Shown here in pieces: positions 1-8,060 of a stretch of 64,000 bases of DNA (position 1 is its first letter; each line of letters opens with the position of its first letter). The DNA comes from Paenibacillus sp. Its GTDB lineage: Bacteria; Bacillota; Bacilli; Paenibacillales; YIM-B00363. The notes under the pieces were generated by a model, which made no database searches, had not been told where the DNA came from, and worked only from the letters and a program-made list of their open reading frames with translations. The stretch lies in contig NZ_DASQNA010000052.1 in assembly GCF_035645195.1 (NCBI RefSeq), positions 1 through 64,000 of the forward strand, in the 5' to 3' direction. Both the position numbers and the translations under genes were made by a program.

Positions 1-139
1 CATCTAAGCGTGAAGCCCCCCTCAAGATGAGATTTCCCTGCTTGAAGACCCCATGTAGACGACGTGGTTGATAGGTTCGAGGTGGAAGCGCAGCAATGCG
101 TGGAGCTGACGAATACTAATCGGTCGAGGACTTATCCAA
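1..139 (+). rRNA. 23S ribosomal RNA, 3' end (partial)
   Basis: This is the 3' terminal part of a 23S rRNA gene, cut by the window start. The stretch around 64-139 carries the very conserved end of bacterial 23S rRNA, including GCTGACGAATACTAATCGGT and the final GAGGACTTA. The mature 3' end is placed near 139 by analogy with Bacillus. The following bases (about 164-176, CCAGTTTTCAAGG) look like the 3' arm of the long processing stem that brackets 23S rRNA in Bacillales. The short reading frame across this region is not a gene. Confidence 0.95.
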
Positions 140-191
140 AACGAATATTTCGTTCGATTCGCATCCAGTTTTCAAGGGGCAATCCCTTCAT

Positions 192-266
192 GCGGACGTG
201 GCTCAGTGGTAGAGCATCGCCTTGCCAAGGCGAGGGTCGTGGGTTCGAATCCCATCGTCCGCTCCA
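192..266 (+). tRNA. tRNA-Gly (anticodon GCC)
   Basis: A complete tRNA cloverleaf is visible. The acceptor stem is GCGGACG (192-198) paired with CGTCCGC (256-262). A D-arm GCTC...GAGC follows, then the anticodon stem TCGCC/GGCGA enclosing the loop TTGCCAA (anticodon GCC), and the T-loop GGTTCGAATCCC. CCA is encoded (264-266). The gene lies 52 nt after the 23S rRNA end, so it is probably the distal tRNA of the rRNA operon. Confidence 0.97.
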
Positions 267-281
267 TACCTGTGAAATTGT

Positions 282-310
282 AAAGCCTTGAGGAGCTCAA
301 GGCTTTTTTT
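282..310 (+). terminator. Rho-independent terminator of the rRNA/tRNA operon
   Basis: AGCCTTGAG (284-292) pairs with CTCAAGGCT (296-304) around a three-base loop and is followed by a run of T residues. It lies 16 nt after the tRNA CCA end and closes the rRNA-tRNA transcription unit. Confidence 0.93.
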
Positions 311-420
311 GCGCGTTTTTTCCGCAATTTTGAGATAAACAAACTGGCTCCCGGCTGCTAGAATTGATATACTGTTACATAGATTATACTAACCATATAC
401 AAAGGAAGACATGCAGCCTT

Positions 421-1122
421 ATGGATAAGCCTCTAATACTGTTAGTGGACGACGATCGAGCGGTAAAGCAAGTCCTTGCGGAATCGTTGGAAGCGGAAGG
501 ACACAGCATCATCACGGCGGAAAACGGCATCGACGCGCTAAAGCTGATCGCAGAACACCAGTTCGACCTGATTCTACTGGACATTATGATGCCTCGCATG
601 GACGGTTTGGAGCTATGCCAGAGAATTCGAGACCAATTTCCCGGACCGATCGTTATGATCAGCGGCCGGGATCGCAAGGCCGACAAGGTGATCGGATTGA
701 CGTTAGGAGCCGACGATTACATAACGAAGCCGTTCGAAATCGACGAAGTCGTGTCGCGGGTGAAAGCTCATTTGCGGCGCGAGCGCCGAGCCCGCAACGC
801 GAGCAAAACTTCGGAACATGTTTTATCGTTCGACGGCGGCGCGCTGGTCATTCACAAAGATACGCATGAAGTCTATTTGCATTATAAGCGGTTGGATATC
901 AGCACGAAGGAATTTCAAATTCTTTCTTATTTGGCCGAACATGCAGGAAAAGTGCTCTCTCGCGAAGAAATTTATGAAGCGATTTGGGGTACGCAGGATG
1001 CAGGCGACATCCACACTGTCACCGTTCATATCAAAAATTTGCGAGGGAAGCTCGTCGATCAGAATCGTTACATAAAAACGATATGGGGTTCCGGTTATAA
1101 GTTTACGGGTGAGAAGGATTAA
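421..1122 (+). CDS. OmpR/PhoB-family response regulator (orphan)
   Basis: A 233-aa two-component response regulator. The N-terminal receiver domain has the acidic pocket (D10-D12), the phospho-acceptor D54 in LLLDIMMPRMDG, the Ser/Thr switch S81 and the conserved lysine K103 (TKPF). The C-terminal half (about 135-230) is a winged-helix DNA-binding domain of the PhoB type, ending in IWGSGYKF. I chose the ATG at 421 over the upstream in-frame ATG at 364 because the receiver domain begins here and AAAGGAAG lies at 401-408; the spacing of 12 nt is rather long. No histidine kinase gene is adjacent, so its partner and target genes cannot be read from this window. Confidence 0.93.
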   Translation: MDKPLILLVDDDRAVKQVLAESLEAEGHSIITAENGIDALKLIAEHQFDLILLDIMMPRMDGLELCQRIRDQFPGPIVMISGRDRKADKVIGLTLGADDYITKPFEIDEVVSRVKAHLRRERRARNASKTSEHVLSFDGGALVIHKDTHEVYLHYKRLDISTKEFQILSYLAEHAGKVLSREEIYEAIWGTQDAGDIHTVTVHIKNLRGKLVDQNRYIKTIWGSGYKFTGEKD

Positions 1123-1158
1123 ACGGGGAAACAGCGTTCAGTCGAAAGGGAGAATCAG

Positions 1159-1806
1159 GTGGAACACGTAGTAGCGAATGCCGAACGATGGGCAAAGGAA
1201 AAATTGGGCGGAGACAGCAGCGGTCACGATTGGTGGCATATCGAGCGCGTTCGCAACATGGCGCTGCGGCTCGCGAACGAAACGGGAGCGGACGCTTTCG
1301 TTTGCGAGATGGCGGCGCTGTTGCACGATTTGGCGGACGAGAAGCTGTTCGGGGACGAGCAGCAAGGACTCCGCGACATTCGGGTGTGGTTGGAGGCGCA
1401 GGACGTGCCGCCCGTTACGGCCGACCATATCGTGGCCATAATCGCGAATTTGTCGTTCAAAGGCGGCGGGCGTTCCGGGATGCCGACGCTGGAAGGCCGC
1501 GTCGTGCAGGATGCGGATCGACTGGATGCGCTCGGAGCGGTCGGGATCGCCCGCACGTTCGCATACTCGGGTTGGAAGGGGCAGCCGATGCACGATCCGA
1601 CGCTGCCGCCCCGAACGTCCATGACCGCCGAAGAATACCGCTCGGGGAAGAGCACGGCGGTCAACCATTTCTACGAAAAACTGCTGAAGTTGAAGTCGCT
1701 TATGAATACGGAGGAAGCGCGGGCGATCGCGGAGGAGCGTCATCGCTATATGGAAAGCTTCCTCGAACGGTTCGAAGCGGAGTGGAACGGACAAGACGCG
1801 CAATAA
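1159..1806 (+). CDS. HD-domain phosphohydrolase (YpgQ/YedJ-like)
   Basis: A 215-aa soluble protein of the HD superfamily of metal-dependent phosphohydrolases. It shows the early SGHDWWHIERV motif, the central LLHDLADEK (the HD pair) and a later QDADRLDALGAVG segment carrying the third metal-binding aspartate, as in the B. subtilis YpgQ / E. coli YedJ group. Members of that group hydrolyse nucleotides or pyrophosphate bonds; the substrate here is not evident. Translation starts at a GTG at 1159 with AAGGGAG 8 nt upstream. It stands alone between the response regulator and hflX and ends in its own terminator. Confidence 0.88.
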   Translation: MEHVVANAERWAKEKLGGDSSGHDWWHIERVRNMALRLANETGADAFVCEMAALLHDLADEKLFGDEQQGLRDIRVWLEAQDVPPVTADHIVAIIANLSFKGGGRSGMPTLEGRVVQDADRLDALGAVGIARTFAYSGWKGQPMHDPTLPPRTSMTAEEYRSGKSTAVNHFYEKLLKLKSLMNTEEARAIAEERHRYMESFLERFEAEWNGQDAQ

Positions 1807-1810
1807 TCCG

Positions 1811-1850
1811 AAGGCCTTCCGTCTGTCGGCACCGACGGGGGGCCTTTTGC
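1811..1850 (+). terminator. Rho-independent terminator after the HD phosphohydrolase
   Basis: AAGGCC-TT-CCGTC (1811-1823) pairs with GACGG-GG-GGCCTT (1834-1846), a long imperfect stem followed by TTTTGC. It is the expected end of the HD-hydrolase transcript. Confidence 0.75.
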
Positions 1851-1938
1851 GTGCCGCGAAACCGGTCAAGTGGAAATTGTTTGCGCGAGATGTTATGTTA
1901 TGGGGGAGATTTCGCGCCGAAAGGGGTAATTTACATAC

Positions 1939-3219
1939 ATGAAGGCAAGTACGATGACGACCCAAACCGAGGTGGCGGACCGCGCCGTTTTAGTCAGCCT
2001 CGTCACCGGAGAAGAGAGCGACGAACTTAGCCGATATTCTCTGGAAGAGCTGGTGCGTCTGGCCGAAACCGCTGGCGTGGAAGTGTTGGCGACGACGATG
2101 CAAAAGCGCGATAAGCCCGATTCCAAGTGGTTTATCGGCAAGGGCAAGGTGGAGGAAGTACGCGAGCAGTTAATCGCGCTTGGCGGAAATACGGTCATTT
2201 TCAACCAGGAGCTGTCCGGGGGGCAAGTCCGCAATTTAGAGGAAGCGTTGGATGCGAAAATCATCGACCGGACGCAGCTCATTTTAGATATCTTCGCGCA
2301 GCGCGCCAAAACGAGGGAAGGAATTCTGCAGGTGGAGCTGGCGCAGCTCAGCTACTTGCTGCCGCGGCTAAGCGGCCAAGGCAAAAACTTGTCGCGTCTC
2401 GGCGGCGGCATCGGCACGCGCGGTCCCGGCGAAACGAAGCTGGAAACGGACCGCCGGCACATCCGAAACCGAATCTCCGAGCTCCGCCGACAGTTAGACG
2501 AGGTGATGCGGCATCGAAAACTGCATCGAGAACGGCGGAAAAAGAGCGGCGTATATCAGGTAGCGCTGGTCGGTTACACGAACGCTGGCAAATCGACGCT
2601 GCTCAACCGCCTGACGAAGTCGGACGTTTATGCGGAAAACCAGCTGTTCGCCACTCTAGACCCGACCTCGAGGAGCCTCCCGCTGCCGTCGGTCGGGGAA
2701 ATCGTGCTGACGGACACCGTCGGTTTCATTCAGCAGCTGCCGCATGATTTGGTCGCCGCTTTCCGCGCTACGCTCGAAGAGGTGCTGGAAGCGGACTTGA
2801 TCCTGCACGTAGTCGACGCGTCGTCCTCGATGCGGGAGGAGCATATCCGAGTCGTGGAAGACGTGTTGGAGGACCTCGGCGCGCAGGGGAAAGAAACGAT
2901 TGTGATTTACAACAAAATCGACCAATGCACGCCGGCCGAGCGCGAAATGATCCCGACAGGCGACGACGCGCTGGCGATTTCCGCGTGGAACGACAGCGAT
3001 TTGGCGTCGCTGCTCGAGGTGTTGGAACGCCGGCTGATGGGGGAGATCGTCCGGTTCCGGTTTCCTATCGAACGCGGCGATCTGATCGCCTTGGCGTACC
3101 GCGTCGGCGACGTGCTCGAATCGACGACGGAAGAGGACGCCGTTGCGTTGACGGTGAAGCTGCAGTCGAAGAGCTTTACGCCGCACGCGTCACGTTTGGA
3201 ACCGTTTATCCTAGTATAA
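1939..3219 (+). CDS. hflX: Ribosome-associated GTPase HflX
   Basis: A 426-aa HflX-family GTPase. The N-terminal HflX domain (about 1-180) includes GGIGTRGPGETKLETDRR, the family signature, followed by a basic helical linker. The G domain starts with GYTNAGKST (P-loop, about residue 212) and continues with DTVGFIQQLP (G3) and NKID (G4). HflX binds the 50S subunit and splits or rescues stalled ribosomes under stress. The next genes are a ynbB-like gene, glnR and glnA, the same order as B. subtilis ynbA-ynbB-glnR-glnA. Start: ATG 1939 with AAAGGGG about 12 nt upstream; the in-frame ATG at 1954 is a possible alternative. Confidence 0.95.
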   Translation: MKASTMTTQTEVADRAVLVSLVTGEESDELSRYSLEELVRLAETAGVEVLATTMQKRDKPDSKWFIGKGKVEEVREQLIALGGNTVIFNQELSGGQVRNLEEALDAKIIDRTQLILDIFAQRAKTREGILQVELAQLSYLLPRLSGQGKNLSRLGGGIGTRGPGETKLETDRRHIRNRISELRRQLDEVMRHRKLHRERRKKSGVYQVALVGYTNAGKSTLLNRLTKSDVYAENQLFATLDPTSRSLPLPSVGEIVLTDTVGFIQQLPHDLVAAFRATLEEVLEADLILHVVDASSSMREEHIRVVEDVLEDLGAQGKETIVIYNKIDQCTPAEREMIPTGDDALAISAWNDSDLASLLEVLERRLMGEIVRFRFPIERGDLIALAYRVGDVLESTTEEDAVALTVKLQSKSFTPHASRLEPFILV

Positions 3220-3256
3220 TATTCATAAATGAAAGCTCGATGGGAGATAAATAGAC

Positions 3257-4510
3257 ATGATGGAGTTACATCCGAGATTGAAGGACGCCGTCGCCGCGGC
3301 GGAACGATTGGCGGAGCCGCGGCTTCGCGACATCGATCGGATGATCGACGAAAACCAATGGAAAACGATTCAAGCGTTCCAAAAGTTCAAAGTGAGCGAT
3401 TTCCACTTCAGCGGCTCGACCGGGTACGGGTACAACGACCGGGGACGGGAAACGTTAGACGAAGTGTACGCGGCGGTGTTCGGAGCGGAGGCGGGTCTCG
3501 TTCGCCCGCACTTCGCATCCGGCACCCACACGATCGCTACCGCTTTGTTCGGCCTGCTTCGGCCGGGGGACGAGCTGATGTTCATCACGGGCTCGCCGTA
3601 CGATACGCTGCATAAGGTTATCGGCTCCGAAGGGGACGGGACCGGCAGCCTGCGGGATTGGGGCGTGCGCTGCACGATCGTTCCGCTCACAGAGGACGGC
3701 GCCGTCGATTGGGCGGCCGTCGAAGCGGCTTGGAACCCGGCGGTGAAAGTCGTGGCGATGCAGCGTTCCCGCGGATACGCATGGCGGCCGTCTTTCACGG
3801 TCGCGCAGCTCGGGGAGATGGTCGAGCGGGTAAAGCGGCTTAACCCGAACGTCGTCACGTTCCTTGACAACTGTTACGGCGAATTCACGGAGACGAGAGA
3901 GCCGACCGAGGTCGGCGTCGATGTGATGGCGGGGTCGCTGATCAAAAACCCGGGCGGCGGAATCGCGCCGACCGGCGGCTATATCGTCGGCCGGAAGCGG
4001 CTCGTCGAGCTTGCGGCGTACCGCTTGACCGCGCCGGGCATCGGAGCGGAGGTCGGTTCGATGCTAGGTACGACCCGGGCGATTTACCAAGGGCTGTTCC
4101 TCGCCCCGCATGCGGTCGGACAAGCGCTCAAAGGAGCGGTGTTCGCTGCCGCGCTGTTCGAGTCGCTCGGCTTCGTCACGAATCCGAAATGGAACGACCC
4201 GCGCTCGGATTTGATTCAAGCGGTCCGGTTCGAGACGGCGAACCAGTTGATCGCGTTCGTGCAGAGCGTGCAGCGGGCGTCCGCCGTCGACTCGCATGTC
4301 GTGCCGGAGCCTTGGGACATGCCCGGCTACGAAAGTCCGGTCATCATGGCTGCGGGCACGTTCATTCAGGGCGGAAGCCTTGAATTAAGCGCCGACGCAC
4401 CGATTCGGGAACCGTTCACGGCTTACATGCAGGGCGGCTTAACGTACTCTCACGTGAAGCTCGGCGTCATGTCCGCGATGCAGCGCATGATGGACGAAAG
4501 TATTTTGTAA
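3257..4510 (+). CDS. PLP-dependent YnbB-like protein (methionine gamma-lyase / 'aluminium resistance' family)
   Basis: A 417-aa pyridoxal-phosphate enzyme of the Cys/Met-metabolism fold type I, in the subgroup annotated as 'methionine gamma-lyase family' or 'aluminium resistance protein' (B. subtilis YnbB). The PLP-lysine motif is MAGSLIKNPGGG and an upstream FLDNCYGEF contains the PLP-contacting aspartate. The true substrate of this subgroup is not established. It follows hflX by 37 nt. A TATAAT (3215-3220) overlaps the hflX stop and could be part of a secondary promoter, but no good -35 goes with it. The start is one of two consecutive ATGs at 3257/3260. Confidence 0.88.
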   Translation: MMELHPRLKDAVAAAERLAEPRLRDIDRMIDENQWKTIQAFQKFKVSDFHFSGSTGYGYNDRGRETLDEVYAAVFGAEAGLVRPHFASGTHTIATALFGLLRPGDELMFITGSPYDTLHKVIGSEGDGTGSLRDWGVRCTIVPLTEDGAVDWAAVEAAWNPAVKVVAMQRSRGYAWRPSFTVAQLGEMVERVKRLNPNVVTFLDNCYGEFTETREPTEVGVDVMAGSLIKNPGGGIAPTGGYIVGRKRLVELAAYRLTAPGIGAEVGSMLGTTRAIYQGLFLAPHAVGQALKGAVFAAALFESLGFVTNPKWNDPRSDLIQAVRFETANQLIAFVQSVQRASAVDSHVVPEPWDMPGYESPVIMAAGTFIQGGSLELSADAPIREPFTAYMQGGLTYSHVKLGVMSAMQRMMDESIL

Positions 4511-4517
4511 ATATTCA

Positions 4518-4534
4518 TTACATATAACCTAACA
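4518..4534. promoter_or_regulatory. Possible GlnR operator half-site upstream of glnR
   Basis: The 17-bp stretch ends in TAACA, which matches one arm of the GlnR/TnrA operator (TGTNA-N7-TNACA); the other arm (TTACA) matches poorly. Its position just upstream of the glnR -35 box, as in the autoregulated glnRA operons of Bacillus, is the main reason for listing it. Low confidence. Confidence 0.35.
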
Positions 4535-4538
4535 TAAA

Positions 4539-4567
4539 TTGACAACTCTCCGTCATTTCGTTAAAAT
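4539..4567 (+). promoter_or_regulatory. Sigma-A promoter of glnR-glnA
   Basis: Perfect -35 TTGACA (4539-4544), 17-bp spacer and -10 TAAAAT (4562-4567). The ATG of glnR follows about 40 nt after the -10. This is one of the clearest vegetative promoters in the window. Confidence 0.85.
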
Positions 4568-4606
4568 GTACAGTAGCACTTATAAACACTGGAAGGTTGA
4601 TGTATA

Positions 4607-5017
4607 ATGGGTGATGAAATTCGCCGCAACATGGCGTTGTTTCCCATCGGAATCGTCATGAAGCTGACCGATTTGACGGCGAGACAAATTCGTTACTATG
4701 AGCAGCACGAACTCATTATGCCGGCGCGAACATCCGGGAACCAACGACTGTTCTCTTTTAACGACGTCGAACGTTTGCTCGAGATTAAGTCCTTGATCGA
4801 GAAAGGCGTCAATATTGCAGGCATCAAGCAAGTACTGTCGCCGGTCAACAAGGAATCGGACGACGCGACGGTGCTCAACGAGCACACTGAAGTCAAGCGC
4901 CGTGAATTGACCGACAAGCAGCTGCACAAGATGTTGAAGCAGCAATTGCTCGGCGGCAACCGCAGGGGGCAAGTGTCGCTCATTCAGGGCGAGCTGTCCC
5001 GGTTCTTCAATTCTTAG
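4607..5017 (+). CDS. glnR: MerR-family nitrogen regulator GlnR
   Basis: A 136-aa MerR-family repressor. The winged helix occupies about residues 10-75 and contains the typical TARQIRYYEQHEL and NQRLFSFNDVERLLEIK segments. In Bacillales, GlnR represses glnRA when glutamine is in excess; its C-terminal tail interacts with feedback-inhibited glutamine synthetase. It is directly followed by glnA, as expected. GGAAGG lies about 10 nt before the ATG. Confidence 0.95.
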   Translation: MGDEIRRNMALFPIGIVMKLTDLTARQIRYYEQHELIMPARTSGNQRLFSFNDVERLLEIKSLIEKGVNIAGIKQVLSPVNKESDDATVLNEHTEVKRRELTDKQLHKMLKQQLLGGNRRGQVSLIQGELSRFFNS

Positions 5018-5025
5018 CGGGAGAG

Positions 5026-5048
5026 ACGTCGTAAGACGTTTTTCTTTT
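5026..5048 (+). promoter_or_regulatory. Short hairpin plus T-rich tract between glnR and glnA
   Basis: ACGTC (5026-5030) pairs with GACGT (5035-5039) around GTAA and is followed by TTTTTCTTTT. The stem is only 5 bp, so it is at best a weak pause or attenuation site in the glnR-glnA gap. Confidence 0.3.
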
Positions 5049-5081
5049 GGCTAATTTAATTTGTCGATGGGAGAGATCGCA

Positions 5082-6410
5082 TTGGGTTACACGAAGGAAG
5101 ACATTTTACGCATTGCGAAGGAAGAGAACGTTCGTTTCATTCGTTTGCAATTTACGGACTTAATGGGCATCATCAAAAACGTGGAAATTCCGGTCAGCCA
5201 GCTGGAGAAGGCGCTCGACAACAAAATGATGTTCGACGGTTCTTCCATCGAAGGCTACGTCCGCATCGAAGAATCCGATATGTATTTGTATCCGGATTTG
5301 GATACGTGGGTGATTTTCCCTTGGGTGACGGAAGATCGCGTCGCGCGATTGATTTGCGATATTTACATGCCGGACGGCACGCCGTTCGCGGGCGACCCGC
5401 GGGGCATCCTGAAGCGGGCGCTGCGCGAAGCGCAGGAGATGGGCTTCTCGACGATGAACGTGGGGCCGGAGCCGGAGTTTTTCTTGTTTAAGACGGACGA
5501 GAAAGGCAACCCCACGCTGGAGACGAACGATCAGGGCGGGTATTTCGACCTTGCGCCGACGGACCTCGGCGAAAACTGCCGCCGCGAAATCGTTCTCGTG
5601 CTTGAGAAAATGGGCTTCGAAATCGAGGCGTCCCATCATGAAGTCGCGCCGGGACAGCACGAGATCGATTTCAAATATTCGGACGCGATCCATGCGGCCG
5701 ACCAAATCCAAACGTTCAAGCTCGTCGTCAAGACGATCGCCCGCAAATATAATTTGCACGCGTCGTTCATGCCGAAGCCGCTGTTCGGGATGAACGGTTC
5801 CGGCATGCACTGCCACCAGTCGCTGTTCCAGGGCGACGCGAACGCGTTCTATGACGAGAGCGACCGTCTCGGTCTTAGCGCGACGGCGCGCCATTACATG
5901 GCCGGCGTGCTCCGCCACGCGCGCAGCTTCGCGGCGATCACGAACCCGACGGTGAACTCCTACAAGCGTCTCGTTCCGGGCTACGAAGCTCCTGTGTACG
6001 TCGCTTGGTCTGCGAGCAACCGTTCGCCGATGATCCGTATTCCGGCGTCGCGGGGCCTCAGCACCCGCATCGAGGTGCGCAACCCGGACCCGGCGGCGAA
6101 CCCGTACCTCGCGCTGGCTGTCATGCTGGCGGCAGGCCTCGACGGCATCCGCAACAAGCTGCCGCTCCCGGCGCCGGTCGACCGGAACATCTACATCATG
6201 AGCGAGGACGAGCGGGAATCCGCGGGCATCCCGAGCTTGCCGGCGAGCCTCAAGGAAGCGCTCGACGAGCTGCTCGGCGACGAAGTGATTTGCGACGCGC
6301 TCGGCGATCATGCGCTCGCGCACTTCATCGAGCTGAAAGAAATCGAGTGGGATATGTACCGTACCCAAGTCCATCAATGGGAACGCGACCAATACTTGTC
6401 CTTGTATTAA
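5082..6410 (+). CDS. glnA: Glutamine synthetase type I
   Basis: A 442-aa class I glutamine synthetase catalysing ATP-dependent amidation of glutamate. Visible signatures are [18 protein letters not shown] (N-terminal beta-grasp), [25 protein letters not shown], the ATP-binding [15 protein letters not shown], and [13 protein letters not shown] with glutamate-site residues. The length and absence of the GS-beta insertion fit the feedback-inhibited GSI-alpha form of Firmicutes. I chose the TTG at 5082 because GGGAGAG lies 6 nt upstream and the protein then begins MGYTKEDIL, aligning with Bacillus GlnA; the longer frame from TTG 5061 adds seven residues with no ribosome-binding site. Confidence 0.96.
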   Translation: MGYTKEDILRIAKEENVRFIRLQFTDLMGIIKNVEIPVSQLEKALDNKMMFDGSSIEGYVRIEESDMYLYPDLDTWVIFPWVTEDRVARLICDIYMPDGTPFAGDPRGILKRALREAQEMGFSTMNVGPEPEFFLFKTDEKGNPTLETNDQGGYFDLAPTDLGENCRREIVLVLEKMGFEIEASHHEVAPGQHEIDFKYSDAIHAADQIQTFKLVVKTIARKYNLHASFMPKPLFGMNGSGMHCHQSLFQGDANAFYDESDRLGLSATARHYMAGVLRHARSFAAITNPTVNSYKRLVPGYEAPVYVAWSASNRSPMIRIPASRGLSTRIEVRNPDPAANPYLALAVMLAAGLDGIRNKLPLPAPVDRNIYIMSEDERESAGIPSLPASLKEALDELLGDEVICDALGDHALAHFIELKEIEWDMYRTQVHQWERDQYLSLY

Positions 6411-6414
6411 AACG

Positions 6415-6455
6415 AAACAACCCTCGACGCCTACGGCTTCGGGGGTTGTTTTTTG
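6415..6455 (+). terminator. Rho-independent terminator of glnA
   Basis: AACAACCC (6416-6423) pairs with GGGTTGTT (6443-6450), followed by a T run. It lies a few bases after the glnA stop codon. Confidence 0.88.
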
Positions 6456-6516
6456 GTTTGTTCGACTTGCAGGTGGCGCGTCGATAGGGCTGCGTCCGCG
6501 TTATATGAGTAATGCC

Positions 6517-6556
6517 GAAAAAACCCGTGCCGGCGAGTTACCTCGCTGCACGGGTT
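6517..6556 (-). terminator. Rho-independent terminator of lexA (minus strand)
   Basis: AACCCGTGC (6522-6530) pairs with GCACGGGTT (6548-6556). There is an inner GCGAG/CTCGC stem, and A residues at 6518-6523 read as the T tract on the minus strand. It sits 10 nt beyond the lexA stop, back to back with the glnA terminator. Confidence 0.88.
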
Positions 6557-6565
6557 TGGTTACGT

Positions 6566-7186
6566 TTAATGCAATTCGCGGAAGATGCCGATCACTTTGC
6601 CGAGTACGGTAACGTGCTTGTAACGCAGCGGTTCCATCGTCGGGTTTTCCGGCTGCAGGCGGATGTGGTCGCGTTCTTTGTAGAACGTCTTCACCGTCGC
6701 TTCATCGTCCTCGGTCATCGCGACGACAATATCTCCGTTCGAAGCCGTCTGCTGCTGACGGACGATAACGTAGTCGCCGTCCATAATGCCGGCCTCGATC
6801 ATACTGTCGCCGACGACGGACAACATAAACACCTCGTCGTCCTTCACCATATGGGTCGGAAGCGGGAAATATTCTTCGATATTCTCTACGGCCGTAATCG
6901 GTTGTCCTGCCGTCACTTTGCCGACGAGCGGAACGCGGGATACGGCAAGGCGAACGAGCTCGCGCTCGTCGTCGTCGCCGAGCAGCTCGATCGCGCGGGG
7001 CTTCGTCGGGTCTCTTCGAATGAACCCTTTCTTCTCCAGTCGATCGAGATGTCCGTGCACCGTCGAGCTGGATGCCAAACCGACAGCCTCGCCGATTTCG
7101 CGAACGGAAGGAGGATAACCTTTCTCACGAACTTCGCTTCTTATAAATTCTAAAATTGCTTGTTGCCGGTTTGACAGCTTCGTCAA
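6566..7186 (-). CDS. lexA: SOS repressor LexA
   Basis: A 206-aa LexA repressor. The N-terminal winged helix (1-65) contains [20 protein letters not shown]. The self-cleavage site is A93-G94 (VTAGQP). The catalytic serine is S128 (VVGDSMI) and the lysine is K166 (ATVKTFY). RecA-stimulated autocleavage inactivates it and induces the SOS regulon. It is transcribed away from yneA, and the intergenic region carries five LexA-type boxes, two of them over its own promoter, so it is autoregulated. Confidence 0.97.
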   Translation of the reverse strand: MTKLSNRQQAILEFIRSEVREKGYPPSVREIGEAVGLASSSTVHGHLDRLEKKGFIRRDPTKPRAIELLGDDDERELVRLAVSRVPLVGKVTAGQPITAVENIEEYFPLPTHMVKDDEVFMLSVVGDSMIEAGIMDGDYVIVRQQQTASNGDIVVAMTEDDEATVKTFYKERDHIRLQPENPTMEPLRYKHVTVLGKVIGIFRELH

Positions 7187-7224
7187 GTTCGATCACTCCA
7201 AGGATTGGTAATAAATTATAGAAA

Positions 7225-7253
7225 TTATAACACAGAACCGGAGTTCGTACAAA
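7225..7253 (-). promoter_or_regulatory. lexA promoter
   Basis: Read on the minus strand: -35 TTGTAC (7248-7253), 17-bp spacer, -10 TATAAT (7225-7230). Two GAAC-N4-GTTC-type boxes (7235-7248 and 7251-7264) overlap the spacer and the -35. Confidence 0.75.
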
Positions 7254-7353
7254 CATAAGTTCGAGTTTTGCAAAAAAATAAGAACAATTGTTCCTGAAAT
7301 GCGTTGACACAAACGGATGTTCGTGTTATTTTGTTAACAGAACAGATGTTCCG
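7235..7353. promoter_or_regulatory. Array of five LexA (SOS) boxes between lexA and yneA
   Basis: Five 14-bp 5-4-5 inverted repeats fit the Gram-positive SOS box (CGAAC-N4-GTTCG type). They are AGAACCGGAGTTCG (7235-7248), CAAACATAAGTTCG (7251-7264), AGAACAATTGTTCC (7282-7295), CAAACGGATGTTCG (7311-7324) and AGAACAGATGTTCC (7340-7353). Their centres are 16, 31, 29 and 29 bp apart. They cover both divergent promoters. Confidence 0.9.
7305..7333 (+). promoter_or_regulatory. yneA promoter
   Basis: -35 TTGACA (7305-7310), 17-bp spacer, -10 TATTTT (7328-7333, four of six). One SOS box (7311-7324) lies exactly in the spacer, which is ideal for repression by LexA. Confidence 0.65.
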
Positions 7354-7379
7354 GAATACACGTTTGGGGGACGATACCA

Positions 7380-7745
7380 ATGAGAACGAACTTACATAAG
7401 AAGCAAGCAGCGAAGCAAGCGAGAAATACGTTTTTTATCCGATTGGCGTTGGCGCTCGTATTCATCGGACTAGGCGCGACGTCCGGAGTCATGCTCCACG
7501 CCAGCGCCATGAATCAAGGGCTGACGTCGACGTCGGAAGCTGCGGCAGCAGAAGAACCGACGAAGAGCTACGTCTTGGACGAGATGCCGATTCTATGCGT
7601 AGAGCCGGGCGATACGCTGTGGGATATCGCGGAGGAGTATGCGCCTGAAGGCGTCTCGGTGAAGGCGTATGTGAAGCAAATCATGATTGCGAACAGTTTG
7701 GAACAAGCCGCTTTGGAAGTCGGGCAAGTACTCCGTCTGCCATAA
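7380..7745 (+). CDS. yneA: SOS-induced cell-division inhibitor YneA (LysM protein)
   Basis: A 121-aa membrane-anchored protein. A basic N-terminus is followed by one transmembrane segment (about 20-41, RLALALVFIGLGATSGVM) and a C-terminal LysM domain (about 72-121) with EPGDTLWDIAEEY and VGQVLRLP. In Bacillus, YneA delays septation during the SOS response. The position opposite lexA and the SOS boxes in the promoter support the assignment. The resolvase-like yneB that follows yneA in B. subtilis is absent here. Confidence 0.92.
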   Translation: MRTNLHKKQAAKQARNTFFIRLALALVFIGLGATSGVMLHASAMNQGLTSTSEAAAAEEPTKSYVLDEMPILCVEPGDTLWDIAEEYAPEGVSVKAYVKQIMIANSLEQAALEVGQVLRLP

Positions 7746-7757
7746 CGCCATAACGGC

Positions 7758-7805
7758 GAAGAACGCCGCCGCATGCCCCCGTGAGGGCGTGCGGCTTCTT
7801 CGTTT
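7758..7805 (+). terminator. Rho-independent terminator after yneA
   Basis: GAAGAAC-GCCGCCGCATGCCC pairs with GGGCGTGCGGC-TTCTTC around CCGTGA, followed by GTTTT. It separates yneA from the ynzC-like gene. Confidence 0.75.
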
Positions 7806-7869
7806 TCGCGCCTTGACTTCGAAGTTGCTCCTATGTCAAAGTAGGTGGAAGAAGAAAGGGGGAGTCATC

Positions 7870-8055
7870 ATGGTATCCGCTCGCGTACTCCGCATCAACG
7901 AGCTCGCGCGCAAGCAGAAGACGGTCGGTTTGACGGATGACGAGAAAGTGGAACAGGCCGAGCTGCGCAAAGGTTATATCGACGATCTGAAAAACTCGCT
8001 CCGGCAGCAGTTGGATGCGATTGAATTTGTAGAAGACGATAACAAAAAGGACTGA
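7870..8055 (+). CDS. DUF896 / UPF0291 small protein (YnzC-like)
   Basis: A 61-aa charged, probably all-helical protein of the DUF896 family. It matches in length and in the pattern RINELARKQK...LTDDEK.EQ.ELRK.YI. B. subtilis YnzC belongs to this family and is also encoded just downstream of lexA/yneA; its molecular function is unknown. The ATG at 7870 is preceded by AAAGGGGG with 7 nt spacing. Confidence 0.9.
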   Translation: MVSARVLRINELARKQKTVGLTDDEKVEQAELRKGYIDDLKNSLRQQLDAIEFVEDDNKKD

Positions 8056-8060
8056 GACGG

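Noticed and set aside
64-291. 75-aa frame over the 23S end and tRNA-Gly
   Set aside because: It covers structural RNA genes and has no ribosome-binding site.
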